The translations under genes and the position numbers were made by a program. Positions 46,223 to 55,671 of a DNA stretch of 64,000 nt are shown here, in pieces (the first letter of the stretch is position 1; the number at the start of each line of letters is the position of its first letter). The stretch is from Tieghemostelium lacteum (taxonomy: Eukaryota; Evosea; Eumycetozoa; Dictyosteliales; Raperosteliaceae): the NCBI GenBank assembly GCA_001606155.1, contig LODT01000035.1, positions 292,658-356,657 of the forward strand, in the 5' to 3' direction. The notes under the pieces were generated by a model. That model ran no database searches, had not been told where the DNA came from, and saw only the letters and a program-made list of their open reading frames with translations.

Positions 46223-46456
46223 TTACCTTCATCAGATGGAATTGGACATTTCATTACTGTAGTGTTTGATTATATACAATCACATATATATATACATGAT
46301 CCATTTAATAATTATATAAAGGATCAATTAGATAAACTTAAAATTAGGGATATTGAATATTTAGGTTGTAAAATTCAACATGACTAATATAGTTGTGGAC
46401 TACATTTCGTTTTGGTTTTCCAGGGTTCTTTTAGGTTTTTCATCCGAGGCTGGTAA
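46223..46456 (+). pseudogene. Fragment of an Ulp1/adenain-like cysteine protease, dead
   Basis: The plus-strand frame reads GHFITVVFDYIQSHIYIHDP .. KIQHD, a TAA stop at 46385, then YSCGLHFVLVF to a stop at 46454. The order His, Asp, Gln, Ser-Cys-Gly fits the catalytic core of C48/C5-type proteases (Ulp1, adenain). This type is encoded both by cellular SUMO proteases and by several large DNA transposons. Only the core remains, with a stop just before the cysteine and no start. Coherent but broken sequence upstream (45690-46060) may be part of the same gene. It is probably a mobile-element or effector remnant. Confidence 0.55.
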
Positions 46457-46608
46457 TGTCAAAGCATCGACAGACATTGGAATTTGTTGAGATTTAGAGC
46501 GATCATTGGCAAGATTTTGGAGAGTGATCTTCTTCTAAATCAGATAATGCCAAGTAAATGTCCATTTGTATTGGATTTAATTCTTGTGAACTCACTGGTT
46601 GTTAAGAT
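46403..46608 (-). pseudogene. Unidentified minus-strand coding remnant
   Basis: Two adjoining minus-strand stretches read as protein in two frames. One is QELNPIQMDIYLALSDLEED (about 46608-46518). The other is RSKSQQIPMSVDALTLPASD, continuing KPKRTLENQNEM (about 46512-46403). The polar, protein-like composition differs from surrounding A+T-rich noise. One frameshift separates them, and no start or stop context makes a gene. It overlaps the end of the protease remnant on the other strand. Confidence 0.35.
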
Positions 46609-46726
46609 CCATTCTCATTTAGGAATGACAAAAAGAGTTATATTCAAAGATGGTATGAATTAAATAAAGATAAACATCTTTTGTATTGTAAAGAATTAAA
46701 TGTGATTGTGGAAGATAAAATAAACT

Positions 46727-46758
46727 CTAATTTTCTATGTATAGTTTGAGCTCTTGTA
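46727..46758 (-). repeat. Right arm of a 32-nt inverted repeat
   Basis: Reverse complement of 46095..46126 with two mismatches. The arms are 600 nt apart and may be remains of terminal inverted repeats or of an inverted duplication. Confidence 0.75.
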
Positions 46759-46926
46759 CCGTTCTATGCATTCGTTTTTATTGTATACACAACATTTGAC
46801 CCTCTATATTCCTCATAATTTGGACTCTTGAAAAGAAAACAATTGATTATAAAAATTTTTTTTGGAATTGGTATAATTTAAATTTATACTAATTTTGTTA
46901 TTATTTTTTTTAATTTTCATTCAACA

Positions 46927-48614
46927 ATGAATTCAAATATTAATAATCCAACAACAGTAACAACAAGTACACCTAGTTCAACTAATAATCAAAAAACAAT
47001 AAATATTTTAGACCCAACTACTAGTGAATATCCTGATATTAACTGGAACATAGAACAAACCAATGCCTGGGCTGCTAGATTCCTTCCTATGGAAGACTTG
47101 CAGAAATTTAAAGAAGCAAATTTCAATGGTGAAGAACTTTCCAATTTGCAAAGAGATGATTTAAATGGGAAGGTAAAAATCTCTTTTGGTCAAAGCATAC
47201 TTTTATTTCAGAGAATCTCCAAAGGTATTGCCCTATCTCAACCAACTAAAAGTACTGGTATATACACTAAACACCTTATCACTAATCCAAACACCTTTTG
47301 TCATTTATACTAATATATTTTGTAATATAAACCTCAATACAATTCAAAAACCTAATGTTGCATTCAACTACACACAGTGGGCATACAGGGAAAACAGGAT
47401 GAGAAAGGTATGTAGATTATTGGGATTTTGTTTAGTTATGTTATTGGCCAGTATTAATTCTATAATTGTTAACTCTAGATATTAGCCAACACAAAGGTAT
47501 GTTTTATTTATTGCACTGATACAGTCTGATAGAAAAAAACTAGGAAAGAATTGTTGCTGATATATAATCTAACATAATAGAAACCAATAAAAGCCAATGG
47601 GATGAAAGATTGGATAGAATAGAAAAAATTTTACAGCACAATAAAAAACTAAAATCAATTCCAATTTCAGATTTAAATACAAGTCACATAGAAAGTTTAA
47701 AAGACACATTTGGAGTTCATTTTAGATCATTTCGTGAACTTGGTTATACAGGTAAATTGAAAAAAAACAAAACTCATAAATGGATAAATCCAAAAAAAGA
47801 GAAAAAAGCAAAGAAGGAAAATGAGATAATATATGATGAAGAGAGCAATATGGAAAGTATTTTTTCATTTTTAAAAACCAATTATAAATTACCAATAGCA
47901 TATGAATTCAGAGATTGCCACAAAAAACAATATTTATTAACATTCTCATTTACTCATAAAGAAGAGGACTATCAAGCTAATGGCAGCGGAGATTTTGTTG
48001 TCGTACCGAAAAGCGCAGGCGATTCCAATGCATTAATTAATTCCGAAATAATTATGATCATAGAGATCAAATCACCAGGGATTAAAATAGATGATAATGT
48101 ATCTCAAATTATTTTTGAAACTTTATCATCAAAAGCCTCTTCACTATTCCCCGTACTTGGAGTGTTAACTAATCTTGTAAATTGCTGGTATTTATTTTGG
48201 GTTAATCAGCCCCCCTACGGAATTGGGTATTGCAAATTACTTGATGAAAGGAATTTTTCAAAAGCCGTTAGCTGTTTGTTTGAGAAATTTTCAGATACAC
48301 TTAACATTTCTCAAGTATTGATATTGAATAAAATCATAGCTCCAAATGTAAAGGATGAATTAAACCAATATAATTCTGACACAAATATCTTGGAACAACC
48401 ACCTCAAAAAAAATTAAAAATCACAAATCCAAGCACCACTACAACTACAACTACAAAACAACATCTCAAATCAAATATAGGATTCTGTAACGATATCGCT
48501 AACCTTGATGATATTACCTATGATGATGATAATGAAAGAATGATGGTACAATCTTATAAAACAAAATTTGTAATTGATAACATTATTAAACCAATGTTTA
48601 AAAATAACAATTGA
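46927..48614 (+). CDS. SAM-like domain plus PD-(D/E)XK nuclease-like protein (Crinkler-type)
   Basis: The best model is exons 46927..47224, 47378..47407 (30 nt) and 47581..48614, all phase 1, giving 453 residues. Residues ~35-100 form a SAM-like helical domain (WNIEQTNAWAARFLPMEDL .. GEELSNLQRDDL). A Lys-rich coiled region follows. A restriction-endonuclease-like core then has GSGDFVVVP (Asp247), MIIEIKSP (Glu271, Lys273), and FPVLGVLTNLVNCWYLFWV. The latter is the usual shape of the Crinkler REase domain in microbial eukaryotes. The C-terminus is disordered with KKLK and poly-Thr. Predicted to cut DNA, possibly in the nucleus; activity is unproven. An alternative donor at 47258 would extend exon 1 by 11 codons in the same phase. 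Confidence 0.7.
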
Positions 48615-49384
48615 TTATGACAAAGGACATTAATAATTTTTACCTTCACTTCTATTCTTTTTATATATTAAATAGTTTAATATATATTCTTTGAACAGTT
48701 ATTCAGTGCATCATTACAAACAAATATCAAAGAATAAATGAATATCAATGATTAATAAATAAATATAATTAATATGAAAAATATTTAATTCTCATCCTTT
48801 CTAATATATTGTTATAGTTCATTTTGAATGTTATTATCAAAAAACCTGCTTGGATTATAAAGAAGTAAAAGTTGATACATCAACTTTTTGAAATGAATAA
48901 AAACAATGTCAAACTCTCTTCCAAATGTTTAACTTTAATAGAATTGAATAGTTTTCTACAATTGTAATATTCTTTTTAAACCATTCTAATTAAACAGATA
49001 CATGTAGGTATTTGTTGATTAATATTATATATAATTGTCACAGTGATGAGATTTGTATTTTGTTGTAAAAATATTATATAATTTTTAAATCTGTTGTAAT
49101 ACTGTATTTCATTTGTTATAGTTGAAAATACAACACTTTGATGAATTGAATTTACAATAATTGATTGTAATTCATTTGTATTTTTAACTGAAGACCACTA
49201 TTATTTTCAAGACTTAAAAAGTGAAAATATAAAAACCACAATATTTATTTATTTAATCTCTTTCTTTCTTCTATAAAATAGTTTTTCAATTAAAGATTTT
49301 CCCTTTTTTTTTAGTAATTGTATAATTATTATAGTTTTTTGAAAATTGATTAACTAATAATTAATTTATAGGTAAATCCAAACC
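48615..49384. other. Gene-free A+T-rich stretch
   Basis: 770 nt with no coding potential. At 48867..48888 a 10-bp inverted repeat (AAAAGTTGAT) with a 2-nt spacer forms a near-palindrome. Otherwise nothing was seen; the right end must contain the VPS54 promoter. Confidence 0.5.
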
Positions 49385-52093
49385 ATGATTGAGGGAGTGT
49401 TTCAAAAAAAATTTAGTTTTTTTTTAATTTTTCATCAAATGGGAGATAATTCAAATATTTCACCAAATACTTCTCCTAATGGATCTTCTACACCTAATAG
49501 TAGATTATCTAGATCATCATCGCAGTTATTTGAACAGAATAATTATGAACCATTTATATTTGCACAGTCATTGACATCAGTGTGTTTGGATCCCTCCAAT
49601 CCAACATCTGGGAATAATGAATGGACTGCATCTGAATTAACAGTACCACCAATAGGAAATAGTGTTGGTAGCGGTCACCAAGGACCAGGTAGCTCGAATA
49701 TAACATCACAATCATTTCAAAACTATTTCAATAAGATATCGTCAGTCTATAAGATATTTAAAGAGAATCAACATCGTGAGTTGATTCCATCCAATAAAAG
49801 AACTCCAGAAGAGATTATAAGTTTAGAGAATATACCTGAATTCTTTTTTCAGGAGAATCTAACTAAAGATGCAATTCTAAAGTATGCAAATGATGATACC
49901 TCTCCAATTCTATTTCAAAAATTAGAGCATTATTCAACTATAATAGAGGAGAATATTGTAGGTCACGTCAGAGATAAATCATTAGCATTCTTTTCAGCAA
50001 TGTCAGAACTTAAACAGTTTAGATTGGAACTCATCCAGATTAGTCATGAGATTAAAGATTCTGTAAATACATTGAATTCTATAGACAATGATGTCATTCA
50101 TTCACTTTCATTGTCAAAGTTACAGTTACAGAAAAACAGGGTAAAAGATACAATAGAGACTTTAGTTTTAGTATCAGATGTAAAACAATCTCAAAGTGCC
50201 TTACAGTTACTATTATCCAAAGGTGATTATATGGGTGCATTAGATCTCATATTTTCAACACAATCACTATTGAATAACGATCTTTTACCAATACAGTCTC
50301 TCAGAAATCTATCACCACAGCTATTAGAAATGGTTAATCTCATTGAAAAGATGTCAATTGCTGATTTTATCAGGATATCTTTAAATGATGAATTACTATA
50401 CAGTAAGGATGATAGTAATAATAAATCTAGTAATACTGATGATGATGATAATACACAATTATTGGAGAATATTACTGTTCTCTTAATACCACTTATAAAA
50501 GTACTAGTAAGAATACAAAAAATACCATATATAATTGAAAGGTTTAGAGAGGAATCTATTCAATCCATTAAAGATCTCTTTAAACTTACAATATATAATA
50601 AAATAATAACAATAGAACAGCAACAACAACAACAAAATCAACATGTATTACTCCCTGTAACAGCACAAGTAACAGTAGCAAATTGGGAGGAATGTAAAGT
50701 AAAATTAGTAAAACTATCACCAAGTGAATCTTTTCCACTATTTACAGCACTAGAATTAGCATTTAAAAGAAAATTCATTTTAATTAACAAAATTATAGAA
50801 ATAATATATAAAGAGATTGAAAATATATTAATTAATAATAGTGATAGTAATAGTGATAGTAATAATAATAGTAATAGTAATATCAATGAGACCATAATAG
50901 ATAATATTAAATCATCATGTAATGATTTGATAAATTCAGTAAATGAAACTATGCAAGAGAGATACTCAACGCTGATAAAAGTTAGATCAGAGATTAATTC
51001 AAAATTGTCATTAGTAGATTTTGTACAGTTGTATAATAATATGAATTCATTCCTCATATTTTGTGAATTAAATTCAATTAAAAAGAAATCCATAATTTTG
51101 AGATCCACACTTCTCAGTCAATCTAAACAATTTCTAGAGGTTCTACACAAAAATAGATTATCATCACTAAGTTTATTATTAGAAAATGAGGAATGGACAC
51201 CAGTTAAAGTTGTATCAGAATTTCAAGATATTATAAATTATATAGTAAATCAATCACTAGATACAAACGATTTAAATAATAATATTAGTAGTAATAGTAA
51301 AAATAGTGATGAAGTTGGAATTAGTGATAATATATTAATTAGTAATGAACCATTTATTGCTATAAATACTAGTTTAATGTTATTAAAATTCATTAATGAC
51401 TATTTATCGCTGGTTGAGAAACTGCCTCTGTTGGTGACTGATTCAATATCAAAGATTGTTGAATTATTTCATATATTCAACCAACAAACCTATCAATTGA
51501 TATTGTGTGCTGGTGCAAGACAGACTATGAAACTAAAGACTATTACTTCTAAGCACTTGGGTTTGGCAAGTCAATGTCTGAGTTTTCAAATTAAATTTAT
51601 ACCATATGTAAAAACTATTCTACAGAAACAACTAAATTCCAAACAATATGCTCTATTGAATGGATTGGATAAACTGTTACAAGATTTCACTGGACATCGT
51701 CAAGAGATATTCACCAAATTCACTGGTATTCTAAAAGAAAGATTACTGTTACACCTAAGATCACTTTCCACTATGGATCTGAAAGATGATTCGCTCCCAA
51801 TTCCAACACCTCCATTTACAGCACTATTAAAGGATTTCACTCAACTACATAAACTTCTTCAACCACTATTACCACCCGACCAACTATTTAAAATATTCAC
51901 AAATATCTACTACATGTTCAACAATACCTTTATAGAGACAATACCAAAATTTGAAAATCTTTCGACTAAAGCAGCCAAAAGACGTATACATAATGATATT
52001 TTGCATCTAATGGCTTCCTTTAGAAAATTGCCAGGTATTGGTGATCCAGGTTCACAAATTGAAGATTTTCTGAAATCGAACTATCCAATCTAA
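49385..52093 (+). CDS. vps54: Vacuolar protein sorting-associated protein 54 (GARP complex)
   Basis: A single exon of up to 902 residues. The N-terminal ~100 are disordered. A helical rod region follows (IPEFFFQENL .. TLNSIDNDVIHSL) typical of GARP/exocyst-type tethers. The C-terminal VPS54 domain starts near 700 (LILCAGARQTMKLKTITSKH) and ends FRKLPGIGDPGSQIEDFL. GARP tethers endosome-derived vesicles at the trans-Golgi network. Length is near that of animal VPS54. The first ATG (49385) gives an odd Phe/Lys-rich leader; the second (49439, MGDNSNISPN) looks more natural, so the true product may be 884 residues. Confidence 0.9.
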   Translation: MIEGVFQKKFSFFLIFHQMGDNSNISPNTSPNGSSTPNSRLSRSSSQLFEQNNYEPFIFAQSLTSVCLDPSNPTSGNNEWTASELTVPPIGNSVGSGHQGPGSSNITSQSFQNYFNKISSVYKIFKENQHRELIPSNKRTPEEIISLENIPEFFFQENLTKDAILKYANDDTSPILFQKLEHYSTIIEENIVGHVRDKSLAFFSAMSELKQFRLELIQISHEIKDSVNTLNSIDNDVIHSLSLSKLQLQKNRVKDTIETLVLVSDVKQSQSALQLLLSKGDYMGALDLIFSTQSLLNNDLLPIQSLRNLSPQLLEMVNLIEKMSIADFIRISLNDELLYSKDDSNNKSSNTDDDDNTQLLENITVLLIPLIKVLVRIQKIPYIIERFREESIQSIKDLFKLTIYNKIITIEQQQQQQNQHVLLPVTAQVTVANWEECKVKLVKLSPSESFPLFTALELAFKRKFILINKIIEIIYKEIENILINNSDSNSDSNNNSNSNINETIIDNIKSSCNDLINSVNETMQERYSTLIKVRSEINSKLSLVDFVQLYNNMNSFLIFCELNSIKKKSIILRSTLLSQSKQFLEVLHKNRLSSLSLLLENEEWTPVKVVSEFQDIINYIVNQSLDTNDLNNNISSNSKNSDEVGISDNILISNEPFIAINTSLMLLKFINDYLSLVEKLPLLVTDSISKIVELFHIFNQQTYQLILCAGARQTMKLKTITSKHLGLASQCLSFQIKFIPYVKTILQKQLNSKQYALLNGLDKLLQDFTGHRQEIFTKFTGILKERLLLHLRSLSTMDLKDDSLPIPTPPFTALLKDFTQLHKLLQPLLPPDQLFKIFTNIYYMFNNTFIETIPKFENLSTKAAKRRIHNDILHLMASFRKLPGIGDPGSQIEDFLKSNYPI

Positions 52094-52250
52094 AAATAAA
52101 TTTAATTCTAACAAGAGTACATGTTTTATCTATTAAGCATATATAAAAAGATAAGATAGTTAAATAAAGAAATAAAAAGAAAAAAAAGTGGTTGTATCTA
52201 TTTTATATGTATCTTTTTTATTTTAATTTGACCAACAAAACAAAATCTAC

Positions 52251-53201
52251 TTAATTTGAAGTTTCGACTTTTTCACCTTTTCTTTTCAATAAAGTGTTAC
52301 GTTCGTCGATTCTTGAACGTCTGACACCTTTACCAGCTGGGAGGGAAACTAAAGTGTGGTTAGCTTTACCAATGACGAAAACGTTGGAAAGACGGGTGGC
52401 GAATTGATGACCAACAGAGTCAGTAATATGGACAATATCAAATGAACCTGGGTGTTTTTCTCTGGAGGTGATGACACCAACACGACCCAAATTGTGACCA
52501 CCAACAATCATACATAAGTTGTTAACTTCAAATGGAATGAAAGAGGTAATTTTACCGGAGGCGATATCAATTTTAACGGTATCGTGGATTTTGATGGATG
52601 GGTCTGGGTAACGGATGGTACGACCGTCATCAGTGTGAACGTATGGAATACCTTGGTTACCAGTTTCAACTTTGGTGACACGAGCCAATTTGAATTTGGC
52701 TTCTTCTGGGGTGATTCTTTGTAGAGTGAATCTTCCCTTTGGGTCGTATAATAAACGGAAGTCCTCTTTAGTTTCTTTAATTTGGACGACATCCATGAAA
52801 CCGGCTGGGAAGTTTGGATCGGTTCTGACTTTACCGTCGACTCTTAAATGTCTTTGCATGAGGATTAAAGTTACTTCTTTTTTGGTCAAAGCATACTTTA
52901 ATCTGTTTCTCAAGATGAGAATCAATGGTAGACATTCTCTGATTTTGTGTGGACCTGAGCTTGGTCTTGGAGCCTGTTTTTATCATCACTCTGTATAAGT
53001 ATAAATTCCTCTATATAATCACCTATTATCCTCTAAAACTTACAAAACTACCAGATAATTTGTCCAACATCCAATGTGATGGAGCTGCTAAACGTTTAAG
53101 ATGTTTCTTTGGTCCACGTGCTATAAATTGTTAATCATGTTAGGATTACTATTGCTGAGATTGATTGTCTTATCCTAAAATAAATGTCATATCATACCCA
53201 T
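52251..53201 (-). CDS. rps4: 40S ribosomal protein S4 (eS4)
   Basis: Three exons, 53201..53198 (four nucleotides: ATG plus G), 53120..53044 and 52973..52251, give 267 residues, normal for S4. The start [20 protein letters not shown] is diagnostic, as are [16 protein letters not shown] and [15 protein letters not shown]. The KOW-type segment reads [18 protein letters not shown]4 sits in the body of the small subunit and binds 18S rRNA. The four-base first exon is the striking point; the GTATGA donor and TATAG acceptor support it. Codon bias is strong, as for L5. Confidence 0.96.
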
Positions 53202-53488
53202 TCTATTTCTATGTGATCAAATGTAGAGAGAAAAAAAAGACTGTGAAAAGAAAATTTTGCCCAACTTTGAAAAAAAAATTTAATCTAACAAAAAATCAAA
53301 AAAATTAAAAATTTACGAAAGACTCGTTTGTATTTTTTTTTATCTTCTGAATAATTATTTTTCATTTTAACTATTTTATCACTCAAAAATATATTATAAG
53401 AATTTAAAATTTTGAATTTAACTATATACAAGAAATTTTACAGGGTTTTTTATTTAAATATTGTATTATATTATATATATTATATATA

Positions 53489-54412
53489 TTATTGGTATTT
53501 TTGATTTTCTTGATCAATGTTATCCAGAAACTCATATATTGTTGGAGAGTTTACATAGAGTTCATAATCAACACCTTTTAGAAAGAGTCTTTCCATTAAA
53601 CAGAGATCAGAGGGTGAATAGTGAAAATGTTTACCAATGATTTTATAGTCTACCAAAACTGATTCACCATGATATTTAACACAGAGAATAGAAGCAGACA
53701 GGAGTAAATTAAAAACTTGTTTGCTATTGATACCGCATCTCTTTACAAACTTATCAGCATAAAATATTATAATTGGGAAAAATAAAATTGGAATTTCGTG
53801 GGCTTCTAACATGTTCTTAGCACATTGTAAGCTGTATTGAATGTGTTCTTTAATCTCTGAAAAATCATTATTGGTTACATAAATTGGATCGTGAGCAATT
53901 AACCAACCAATAACTTTAAATAGGTAAAAATTCATTTCTAATCTAGATTGTTCAATTTGATATTCTGGTTGTTGTTGTTGTTGTTGTAATTGTGTGGATT
54001 GTAAATCTTCACTATCATCACTATTTAAATAATATTTAATTGGATCAATTTCATCTTGTACTATATCATCTATTATTATATTATTACTATTTTGTTCTTG
54101 TTGTTCATATATATTATTATTATTAAAACTATCTAAAAATTCATTTAGATCAGGTGTAGTTTGATTTGAAAAATTATCTATTAGGTTTTTATCTTGTTCT
54201 CTGAGGTAATCTATATCTATTGGTGTTTGTTGTTTGAAACAATCTAGAGAGTTCCTTAGATTCTCTGATATTATTTCATCAATGGCTACTATATTTCCAT
54301 TGTGATTTTCAAAAACTGGTGTAATTAATTTTAAAGCGCTATTAACTTTTGACATTGATTGATGAACAAAATTGGAGAGTATAGTTGGAATAATTGGCAT
54401 TTCTAAGACCAT
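53489..54412 (-). CDS. Cyclin-fold (PHO80/cyclin-Y-like) protein
   Basis: A single exon of 307 residues. The N-terminal half is Asn/Gln/Asp-rich and partly disordered, with a poly-Gln run. Residues ~205-295 read like a PHO80-type cyclin box: FFPIIIFYADKFVKRCGINS, then LLLSASILCVKYHGESVLVDYKIIGKHFHYSP, then LFLKGVDYELYV. Such proteins activate CDK5/PHO85-type kinases. No destruction box is visible. The cyclin box is at the C-terminus, as in many protist PHO80-like cyclins. Function beyond CDK binding is inference. Confidence 0.75.
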   Translation of the reverse strand: MVLEMPIIPTILSNFVHQSMSKVNSALKLITPVFENHNGNIVAIDEIISENLRNSLDCFKQQTPIDIDYLREQDKNLIDNFSNQTTPDLNEFLDSFNNNNIYEQQEQNSNNIIIDDIVQDEIDPIKYYLNSDDSEDLQSTQLQQQQQQPEYQIEQSRLEMNFYLFKVIGWLIAHDPIYVTNNDFSEIKEHIQYSLQCAKNMLEAHEIPILFFPIIIFYADKFVKRCGINSKQVFNLLLSASILCVKYHGESVLVDYKIIGKHFHYSPSDLCLMERLFLKGVDYELYVNSPTIYEFLDNIDQENQKYQ

Positions 54413-55671
54413 TTTTTAAATTATTATAACTATTATATTATTATTATTATTATTTACTATTTTTTTAATTTATATATTTTTAAATATTATTTCCTGAATT
54501 TTACTATTACTATAAATTTTTAATTTTAAAATTAAAAGTTTTTATAGATTATTAACTATTTACAATTATTATATGAATTTGTTGTAAATTACGTTAATTA
54601 TTATTTTACTGAATTGAATTAAATTAAATTTGTGAAATCTGATTTTCTGATTATGAAAAAAAAAAAATTTTTTCTTTAAATTGATAAAATTTCAACGAAT
54701 GGTGCAATGATTCCTAAATTTTAAAAAATTCGATAGAATCTGGGTGAAGATGCAATTGTTCTGGTGGTTCCTGGTGCAAAAAAAAGTTACTAAATAAAAT
54801 ATTTTAATTATTTTAAAATTATTAATTATTGTTCTAAACTATTCTTTTAAATTATGAGTATGAAAATAACCAAATTTATAAACTGATGTTTTTATACAAA
54901 ATGAAATTTACAATCAAAAGAATTAATTTAATGAGACAAAGAATTTACTATGTGTTGACTTGATCCTACAAGACTGTTTTGGGTTTGTAGAAAAATGAAT
55001 AAATAGTGAAATGAAAAACACACAAACACAAAAAACACACAACTATTGAATATATAACTCACACAAACACCTTATAAAATTTTATGATTCACACCATCGC
55101 AATCAAAACCACATTGTCATGCTTTGATTTTTTTTTTTTTTTTTTTTTGTCATATATGACTGTTATATTTTACCTTGGATAAATAAGTTGAAATCAAGAT
55201 GTTGCAGTGAATCATTAATGGGGAATAATCTGATTTTAAAGAGGTTAAAATTAAAAAAAAAAACCAAAAAGTGACCCTACATTGTAAATTGATAACGCAG
55301 GGAGAGTCTACTTTTTTGTAAATAACTTTCATTCAATTTTAGGAGATTTTTCAAGGAATTTTTGGTAGTAGTTGGAGGTATTGGAGAATTTAAGGGATGG
55401 GTTGTTTTTGAAATTAAAGTTACCCCTATCCATTCCTGAATGTAGCCAAATTGATTCCTGATCTTCATTCCTCAAGGAGTTGAATCTGATTTTTATCTGC
55501 CCACCCACATGTGCATCCACACCCATTAAAAAAAAAAAACTGTGTGTTTGAAACTCTTCAGAACAAAATTATGATAAATGAAAGATTTTAGTCAGAGAGA
55601 GATTGACAATTCATTAAAGTGGTGTGACTATATTATTGTTATTGTTTACTATTGTAAATATTTATTGTTGG
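54413..55671. other. 1.26-kb stretch without a convincing gene
   Basis: Mostly A+T-rich. The part 55270-55530 is less so and carries overlapping short minus-strand frames; the clearest begins at 55526, MGVDAHVGGQIKIRF. Their composition changes with frame and no splice-supported gene emerges, so I do not call one. CA-rich tracts lie at 55020-55070, and a CCCACCCACATGTG stretch near 55500 resembles a G-box. Confidence 0.5.

Larger units (their letters stand above)
43973..46926. other. Relic-rich intergenic region without an intact gene
   Basis: Nearly 3 kb with no intact gene. It contains a retrotransposon fragment (44308..44700), a perfect palindrome (44267..44292), a protease fragment with an internal stop (46223..46456) and a minus-strand coding remnant (46403..46608). 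Protein-like but stop-broken sequence lies at 45690-46060 on the plus strand. At about 45040-45170 on the minus strand is a short frame starting MAFRRTIPIKSRNQ. Between 45325 and 45440 an imperfect TACCANTGGTAT-type motif recurs several times. Confidence 0.6.

Noticed and set aside
55150-55530. Overlapping 60-65 codon frames on the minus strand
   Set aside because: Three frames overlap, none has a consistent protein-like composition or splice sites linking to the neighbouring genes.
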